Assembly (NCBI RefSeq): GCF_000346465.2
Contig: NC_034014.1
Location: 23,074,522 to 23,138,521, forward strand
Length of the DNA stretch: 64,000 nt
Reading direction: 5' to 3'
Origin: Prunus persica
Taxonomy: Eukaryota > Streptophyta > Magnoliopsida > Rosales > Rosaceae
The position numbers were made by a program, and so were the translations under genes. The notes under the pieces are model-generated. The model did no database searches. It saw nothing but the letters and a program-made list of their open reading frames with translations, and was not told where the DNA came from. This document shows, one piece after another, positions 56,318 through 64,000 of the stretch (the first letter of the stretch is position 1; each line of letters begins with the position of its first letter).

Positions 56318-56984
56318 GTGGGCTCATGTTCGAACCTATATGGCACCTTGGCAATGTTTGTGTGAGAAACCCCTATCTTTTCCTAACTTTTGGAGTAATT
56401 TTTATATGTTCTGAGTACACCTTGTGGCTAGTGTACAATCCAATATGCATGGAACATGTGGGTATTTTGTCTAATACACATAGGAAATAAAAATAAAATA
56501 TTTTCACATGTCCTATGTGTATTGGATGGTACTCTATACGTGGTTTACGCGGAACATACAAAAATTTCTCCTAACTTTGACAAACACAAAAAACACACCA
56601 AATCCAAAAGCCAAGTAAAATATAATAATAATAAATTTACATTATTCTCACATACCAAACTAAACCCAGAAAAAGCTGTGAGTTTGAAAACCCTAAGCAT
56701 AATCCTACATGACACTAACAAGAAAACATACTCACATTGTAAAGTTGTGAAAAACTGAAAAAAAAAAAGAAAAGAAAAAAGAAAAGAAAGTAAATTGAGA
56801 ATGAAAAGGCTCTCAAGCCTCTCGTACTAGGTGGGGAGGCAACATAAATAAATTTATAATGGCTTAGGCATTAAAGCATTCATAATGGGCTCATTAAACT
56901 AACTCTTTAGATAAATTTTAAGGAGGAATTAGAAAAATACAACTCCAACCATGCTTCCTATCCATCTCCTAAAATAGGGAGACT
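56318..56984. other. intergenic region
   Basis: No gene. A 15-bp inverted repeat (CTAATACACATAGGA at 56471-56485, partner at 56511-56525, one mismatch) could form a hairpin; its role is unknown. Confidence 0.4.
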
Positions 56985-57444
56985 TGTTGATGCAAAAAAA
57001 TAGTTCGGCACATTTTGGGCTCAACTTAGTGATGTATTTGGCCTTTGGGATGTTCTGGGCCTCGGTAGAGCGATGGATATGCAAAAATGAGAACGCTCAG
57101 TAAGGCCTAGGGCACCGGTGTAGTACCGGCCAAAGGCTCTTCGATGCTTAAGTAAGTGCAGGGTGAATAGTGATCTGAACAGAGTAATGGCTAAGTAATG
57201 CCAAAAGTTTCAGTTACCTCAATTTTGGGACTTGTGCCCCTTCTTATAAGTCTTGGGAGGTGTGCATGTTGTGTAGAATTTTGATGTGGGACTGTGGATA
57301 TTCATTATGGAGGCTCCACGTGTCCAAAAGGTATTTGTGTTCTGGTATTGCGCTCGGCAGTCGTTAGTGCCGAACGTTTCCTTTCCGATTCCATCTGCTA
57401 TCCACGTGTCGCTTCCTTAGTGGTCCCCAATTATGGTATAAACA
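56985..57444 (+). mobile_element. putative solo LTR
   Basis: 460 bp starting TGTTGATGCAAAAA and ending TATGGTATAAACA (TG...CA). Flanked by AGACT (56980-56984) and AGACC (57445-57449), a 4-of-5 match to a target-site duplication. Contains promoter-like CTTATAAG near 57245. No internal retrotransposon sequence, so a solo LTR left by recombination is the likely reading. No second LTR in the window to confirm. Confidence 0.45.
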
Positions 57445-57449
57445 AGACC

Positions 57450-58536
57450 TCTAGGAGCTCTCAAATCAGAAGAGAGAGAAAACAACTCCCTAAACTAGAG
57501 AGTATGATTGGAGTTCAAATTTTATAAGGAGTTCCTAAAATACCCTTTATTTTATTTATTTATTTATATATTTCCTATGTTTATTATAATATTTTGAGAT
57601 TCTTTACATTTTTTTTTAAAAGTACTTTTAAAAGTGGTTTTACTGTGTTAGCCAAACACTCAACAAAATATCAAAAACGCTTTTATATAGTATAAAAACA
57701 CTTTTAAATGTGACATCCAAATGACTAACTGCTTCTTTGTAAAAGTGCATATGTCATAAACCCTATTGGCATAAGCGCTTTGAGAAGAAGCACTCCCAAA
57801 CGAGCCCTTAATTTCTATAAACAAATCCAAGAAAAACCAAAAACAGGATAGCTGACTTTGTTGAATTTAAATTTGATTATTAAATTACTTTGATGTTATA
57901 TTAAATGTTTTGGGTTGGACTTGTTTTAAGAAATCGATGGGAGTTTTGTAATTTATAGGAAGTTCGAAACCTCTTTGTTATGTTGTAAATGGGCTTTGGT
58001 CGTATATTTCTAAAGTTCATTTTATTTAGGGTTTTATTTATATAATTTGGACCCTTATATTGGATATAATAGTAAAACTCCTTTAAATTTTTAGATGAAA
58101 ATAGACAAAAACAAAATGAGCCTTATAGCCAAACTTCTTTAAAATAAAATTAGAATATGAAAAAAAATCTAGAAGTCCTTATTTAAATTTCATGCAAACA
58201 TGATTTACTTGACTCAATAGTTTGGTTCTGACTTTGGGCACTCACTGTCGCATGCCATGAAATGCAAGCAAACTGCAAAAGCCTTGTGTGGATCACGTAT
58301 TGGGTGACACATGCATTTGACATGAGTGTATTCAATTGAGATTTTAATAGATTGTAATTACATGATTTTAATGTAATAAATTTCAACATGATATGTAATT
58401 ACATGATTTTTCTTATGATTTTAATAGATTGTAATTACAAGATTTTACTTATGATTTTTTTAATTCATATGTAGGACTTTCTTGTATTCTCCCAAGTAGA
58501 TTTCACCGAAGTGTTGATTGGATTCGGGTTAGCCAT
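57450..58536 (+). repeat. CYP81-type upstream block at the right end of the array
   Basis: Segments match the region before gene 5: CCAAAAACAGGATAGCTGAC (57838-57857, compare 45550) and GATCACGTATTGGGTGACAC at 58291-58310. Their order differs from the 44.8-45.6 kb copy. No gene is present before the second CACTA element begins. Confidence 0.55.
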
Positions 58537-58724
58537 CACTACTACAAAAAAGGAAAAAGACGACGGTAAATCACCGTCGTGTATTCGATTTTTCAATGGT
58601 CGTGGAATCCACCGTCATCTTTTCCCTCATATACCACGACGCTAAATCACCGTCGTTGTTAAAATATACAACGTCATCAACAAATACAAAACGACGTCTT
58701 TGTACTGCAAAAGATCTAAAAAAG

Positions 58725-59680
58725 CAGTCGAGGATGAGAATAGACGACCAACTCTCTAAAAAAACCGTCGTTAAAAAGGAAAAATATGACACATATTAAG
58801 AGAACAAGGCCGCAAGATAGACATACAACGACGGAAATAAAACAACAACGCCGTTAAATATCATTTTCACGACAATAAAAAATTTGACGTCTTTAAATAC
58901 ATTAGAAGACGACGTTATTGATACCTACTACGTCGCATATATAAAAACAGCCGTCGTAAAATTAATTTTCCACTTCGATTTTTCGATAAAAGATGACGTG
59001 GAAATAGTTGTCAGTGTCATTATTTACGACGTATGTATTTATTGAGTAGACGTTGAAAAACTAAACAACGTCGGTTACAAATATATGAGAGTCGTATTAC
59101 AAAATTTATACGTCATATTTTCAGAAACAAACAACGACGATAAATATTAGACGTTGTTAAATAAAACAACGTCGGAAAACAATAAAAACAGACGTGTTTA
59201 GTCTGTTAAAGTTCTAGAAAATAGTCGAGGATGAGAATAGACGACCAACTCAAACAAATCACCGTCGTTAAAAAGGAAAAATATGACACATGTTAAAAGA
59301 AAAAGGCCGCAAGATATACATACAACGACGACAACTAAAATTTTACGCCGTTAAATATAATTTACACGACAAGAAAAAATATGACGTCTTTAAATACATG
59401 AGAAGACGACGTTATTGAAATATACTACGTCTCTTATTTACAAACAACCGTCGTGAAATAAATTTTCCACTTCGATTTTTCTAAAAAAGATGACGTGGAA
59501 ATAGTTGTCAGTGTCATTATTTACGACGTATGTATTTATACAGTTGACGTTGAAATGCGAAACAACGTCGGTGGCATTTATATAGTCGACGTTGTATTTA
59601 TATCTATCATCATTACTCACGACGCACTTAATAATATAGACGACGTTGAACTTCTAAACAACGTCGGTTCCAAATAAATG
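58725..59680. repeat. approximately 497-bp direct duplication in CACTA subterminal region
   Basis: GTCGAGGATGAGAATAGACG occurs at about 58726 and 59223. The following 430 bp are co-linear in both copies (AAATATGACACAT, GATGACGTGGAAATAGTTGT, TTTACGACGTATGTATTTAT). Each copy carries many ACGTC/GACGT/CCGTCG motifs in both orientations. Confidence 0.85.
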
Positions 59681-60146
59681 AGAGCCGTATTACAGAACAT
59701 ATAGACGGCGTTGATTATGATGAGAGCCTATTACAAATAACGTCGTTTAATTGTTATTAGACGGTGGTTATAATGAATTTCCGTCGGAATTCATTTCGTT
59801 CCTCTTCGTTTATAAAAGAACTTGCGACGTGGAAAATGTATGATGACGTCGTATTTTTTAACGTTCAGATTATATATCTCGTTTTTTAGACGTCGGTATT
59901 ATGGGATTGGAGTCGTGTTATTTTGAATTACATGGCGGTTCTTAATCCTTCCCCGACGTGATATCCTGAATAATTGCTTCACAATTGCGTCGTGGTTCTT
60001 CATTGTTACGTTGCTTTAAGACGTCGGTAAATATGCTGAATAACTGGTTCACAATAACGTCGTGTTTTATTTGAACGTAGAAAGTGAAGAAATCACATTA
60101 CAATATATTACAAAATTAATGTCATACACTGCCAATTACATAAGCA

Positions 60147-63100
60147 TCATTCAATCCATATATCTTCACACCCATCTCGAATATTTTGACCGCCTAACTC
60201 ACCCACCAGTTCATCAAATGTGTCAACATTTGGCATCCCTCTAGTAAATGGCTCACACTCAATTATCACATCACCTAAGACTTCATCACCAATAACATCA
60301 TTATATTCTCTATTAGGCATTGATAACACTACCGACCAACCACGATGCATCGGGTCGTCAACAAAAAATATTTGTTTGACTTGAGAAGCCAAAACAAATT
60401 GGTCATTCCTATGTCCAATTTTACTCAAATCTACAAGGGTAAATCCAAGTTCGTCGACTACAAGACCAGAACTATCTATCCAATCACACCTAAAGACTGG
60501 GATTGTAAACTTTTGGTAGTCAAGGTCCCAAATTTCTTGAATGACACCATAGAAACCCATATTTGAGAGAATTGGGTTTTTATCCTTGGCACTAGCAACT
60601 TGCATGGTATGTGCAAGTAAATAAACTCCACTATTTTGAGTTGTTCGCACATCATCTTGTGCCTTGATATTGAATTTAATACCTTTAATAAGATAGCTCC
60701 TATATAATGGCACTGACATGTTTGGACCAGCTGCTAGCCACCTTAAATTTTCTGATACGCCATGATTGTCTTCCTCAAGTTCACTTTGAACCTGCAAATT
60801 AATCATATCTTAATTCAATCTAACATATAAATAAGAAGAAAATTAAAAGAGAAATATGTTATTCAACAATATATACCTTGAAGCGTAGCCATTGAATGAA
60901 AGTGCTATTGTGCTTATCCTGCAGCCACTTTGTTCTCTTTCTAAATTTTGGATAAGCAGTCTTGATGTGAATCATATGTTGCCTACATGACACGAAAAAT
61001 TCAAGCATTACGGTCCTCAATATAGAAGATAAACATAAGAAATAATTTAAAATGGAAACTTAAAGAATAAAGCTCATACGTACTCGATATAAGGTAGGAC
61101 TTCCTCCGTATTCTCCAAGACATATAGATGTGCTTGATTCAACAGGTCCTGATCAACTACGCTCACTGTGCAACCTGATAATGGCTTTGAAAGTCCCATC
61201 TTTTGGCTTGAAGGCACTCCAACTGTACTAACATCAGATAAATGCTGAGTACAACACTCTACCGCTTCTTCAGCTATATACCGCTCAGCAATGCAACCTT
61301 CGGGACGAGTACGATTCTGAACATACCCCTTCAGCACTTTCATATATCTTTCAAACGGATACATCCACCTAAAATATACTGGCCCACATAGACGAACTTC
61401 TCTGACAAGATGTACTACTAGATGAACCATGATATCAAAGAATGAAGGGGGAAAGTACTTCTCAAGCAAACACAGAGTAACTACTACATCTTCTTCCAAC
61501 TTATCTAGCTTGGAAACATCAACAGTCTTTGCACATATAGCATTGAAGAAGAAGCACAAACGAGTTATTGCATACCTTGCAGGCTTCTCCAAAACAGAAC
61601 GAATTGCCACAGGGAGCAATTGTTGCATTAAGGTATGACAATCATGTGATTTAAGGCCAAGAAGTCTTGAATCTTGTAAAGATACAAGATTTTTAATATT
61701 TGAAGAATAACTTTCAGGGACCTTCATACCATAGAAAGAATTGCAAACCTCTCTCTTCTCTGCTCTTGACAAATTCCAAGGCCCAGGAGGCAAACGAGTA
61801 CGTCTTTCTCCATACTCGGGTTGCAAATCAGTTTTGACCCCCATGTTCAATAAATCTAATCGAGCAGCAATCCCATCTTTATTTTTTCCAGGGATCTCCA
61901 GCAATGTACCAATGATACTATCGCAAACATTCTTCTCAATGTGCATAACATCTAGGGCATGCCTCACAGGAAGGTATTTCCAATACTCGAGATCAAAGAA
62001 TATTGATTTCTTCTTCCAACAAACTCTGTCACCATTTTCAACCATATGCAGCACTTCTTCTCCGGTTAATGGCTCGGGAGGTATGCCATATTCAGGTTTC
62101 CCATTAAAAGCTGCACGTTGCCTCCTATATGGATGATTGATTGGTAACCATTTTCTATGCCCAATGTAACAAATTTTGTGGCCATTTTTCAACCTGTGAC
62201 TAGGTGTATCATCGCCGCATATTGGACAAGCTTTATATCCTTTAACAACACAACCAGATAAGTTTCCATAGGCGGGGAAATCATTAATTGTCCACATTAA
62301 TGCAGCTCTGAGTGTAAAGTATTCTCCATTATGTGCATCATACACTCCTCTAATCCCAACCCACAAGGATTTTAAATCATCAATCAAAGACTCCAAGTAG
62401 ACGTCTATATCATTTCCGGGTTGTTTAGGATCGGAAATCAATAAGGTTAACATCATGAACTTTCGTTTCATGCACAGCCATGGAGGGAGATTATATGTAA
62501 CTAAGATAACCGGCCAACAACTATATCTGCTACTTAGAGAACTGTGGGGATTGAATCCATCAGATGAAAGAGCCAATCTCAAGTTTCTCGGCTCATTACC
62601 AAACTCAGGCCATTTATCATCAAGAAGTTTCCAAGACGGGGAATCCGCCGGATGAGACATCTGACCGTCAATTGATTTTCTAGCAGCATGCCACCAAGTC
62701 AAACTCTTAGCTGTCTCATGTGATTGAAACATCCTTTTAAACCTTGGAATTGGGGGAAAATACCACACCACCTTCGCTGGCACACCCTCTTTCAAGATTG
62801 AATCTTTGCCTTCCTTCCACCTTGAGATACCACAAGTAGGACAATTAGTTGAATCCTCATACTCCTTCCTATACAAGATGCAATCATTGGGGCATGCGTG
62901 CATTTTCTCATAACTCAGCCCCAATGCACACAAAGTCTTTTTAGCCTCATACATGGAGGTTGGTATTGTATTTCCTTCTGGAAGCAAATCGCCTTGAAGT
63001 ATCAATAATTCTGTAAAACAGACATCACTCATCCCATGTTTTGCCTTCAAATTATACAACTTCACTAATGCCGATAACTTCGTGTACTTTCTACAACCAG

Positions 63101-63506
63101 GGTACACTGGTTGATCTCCATCCCCAATCACATTGGCAAACTCATACGGATCCGAACCAAAATCACCAAAATCATTATCGTCCATATCAATTTCTTCAGA
63201 CACAAAACTGTACCTACTATGGCCATCATCTTCTTCAACATTTCTACTAGCATTAGTAGTTGCTTCCCAAGGTTCTCCGTGAAATGTCCAATTCTTATAG
63301 CTTTGGTCAATTCCATTAAAGTATAAGTGATCCCTTATAATTCCAACCCCAAACAACTTCAAATTAACACATTTAACACATGGACAACGGATATGTGTTG
63401 TAGTTAGAAGATTTTCTACAGCAAAGTTCAAAAATGCTTTCACCCCAAATTCATATGCCTTCGATCTTCTATCCGAGTGCATCCATGACTTATCCATCTC
63501 CGACAC
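60147..63506 (-). CDS. CACTA TNP2-type transposase, 3 exons, 1057 aa
   Basis: Exons on the minus strand: 61084-63506, 60877-60982, 60147-60791. They join in frame at GT-AG sites (first donor GTACGT) and give VLPYIEQHMIHIK, then RTKWLQDKHN, STFIQWLRFKVQSELEE across the junctions, as in related transposases. Domains in order: transposase-associated zinc-binding region (start to about aa 80, CPCVKC), TNP2 core (about 190-480, with CPNDC...CPTC and LALSSDGFNPH), DUF4218 (about 630-740, FPPSFFDIMVHLVVHL and YPFERYMKVLKGYV), and a DUF4216-type C-terminal domain (about 910-1000, SGVYLLA, DDPMHRGWSVVL). It would bind CACTA ends and catalyse excision and insertion. No stop or frameshift seen, so the element may be autonomous. 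A further upstream non-coding exon is possible. Confidence 0.9.
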
Positions 63507-64000
63507 TATAACCTATTATCTATAATAAAGTGAAAATACAGGCAATGACCATCACTATAGCAGATTATACAATGATCTAATCGCAAGTAATACACAACAG
63601 AGACGACGGGTTTTAAACAAAAACAGACGTATTTGGCATATATAGACGACGGATTTTCAACAGACGTCGTCTATTATAAGTAATACAAACGACGGTTTAT
63701 GAAAAAACTGTCGTGTATAAGTAATACAACGACGGTAGTTTAAAAAAACCGTCGTGTAATCGTCGTCGTAAGCCTTAAAATTCGTCGTGTCTCAGTTTAT
63801 TTTCAAGAACACAAAACCCATTAAGAACACAACATATATATGAAACCAAGCAAGAAACCAACATATACATGAAACCAAGCATGAAAACAATAAATCCATT
63901 CCCAATTCAACATAACATAGGGTGATTAAAAGATACGACAAAATTAAATCCATTCCCAATTCAACATAACAGATAATGTAATCCATGAACCCATTAAACA
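63507..64000. repeat. right-hand subterminal region of the coding CACTA element
   Basis: 63600-63790 has paired CGACGG/CCGTCG motifs. 63830-63985 has two short direct repeats (GAAACCAAGCA and ATCCATTCCCAATTCAACAT). No terminus or second gene seen. Confidence 0.7.

Larger units (their letters stand above)
58537..64000 (-). mobile_element. coding CACTA (En/Spm) transposon, truncated by window end
   Basis: The left terminus CACTACTACAAAAAAGG (58537) is a canonical CACTA end. Next comes about 1.5 kb of subterminal DNA full of CGACGG/CCGTCG motifs, then a minus-strand TNP2 transposase (60147-63506), then more CGACGG/CCGTCG motifs (63600-63790). The right terminus was not found before 64000, so the element continues beyond the window. 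It belongs to a different CACTA family from 52598-56314 (CGACGG versus GCGCGAC subterminal motif). Confidence 0.9.

Noticed and set aside
60147..60806. separate second gene downstream of the CACTA transposase
   Set aside because: Splice sites join it in frame to the transposase through a 106-bp exon, giving the standard TNP2 plus DUF4216 architecture, so it is the last exon.

Overview
This is a nuclear plant (eudicot) genomic window. It contains spliced genes with GT-AG introns, a DYW-class PPR protein, a HOS15-type LisH/WD40 gene, a tandem array of CYP81E-like cytochrome P450 genes, and many plant transposons (CACTA, Ty1-copia, Helitron, hAT, PIF/Harbinger, SINE). The protein and transposon families suggest a woody rosid, perhaps Rosaceae; that placement is inference.

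Layout. 1-1588 is the 3' part of a plastid-type RNA-editing PPR gene (plus strand), convergent with a complete 14-exon HOS15-like gene (minus, 2256-9676). HOS15 intron 10 holds a SINE, a long terminal-inverted-repeat element and a 100-N assembly gap. From about 10.2 to 52.2 kb lies a CYP81 array, all on the plus strand. It has five apparently intact two-exon genes (16095-18066, 24131-26303, 27855-29452, 33174-35011, 50138-52207), one nearly full-length pseudogene (20561-22165), at least four exon-2 relics, and one orphan promoter cut at its start codon. Conserved flanking blocks recur around these units, so the array grew by repeated tandem duplication. Later insertions often landed in the relics and flanks, and several are precisely dated by target-site duplications (TSDs) or empty paralogous sites.

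Transposon-rich parts. A degenerate copia fragment lies at 18.4-20.2 kb. A small Helitron is at 36964-37251, and a large Helitron-like segment at about 38.3-44.75 kb carries tRNase Z exon fragments. A very young copia element (45673-49800) has two identical 196-bp LTRs but no capsid region. A non-autonomous CACTA element (52598-56314, TSD TTA) is packed with GCGCGAC repeats. A putative solo LTR lies at 56985-57444. A second, coding CACTA element starts at 58537 and runs off the right edge; it carries a spliced 1057-aa TNP2-type transposase.

How the genes relate. The five P450s share the same single phase-0 intron position, the same promoter layout (TATAAATA 51-66 bp before ATG) and all P450 signature motifs. 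They are probably paralogous specialised-metabolism hydroxylases of the CYP81 family; their substrates cannot be read from sequence. The PPR and HOS15-like genes are conserved single genes at the array's left border. I found no unknown multi-gene system. The most interesting material is the birth-and-death history of the P450 array and the unusual mobile elements inside it.
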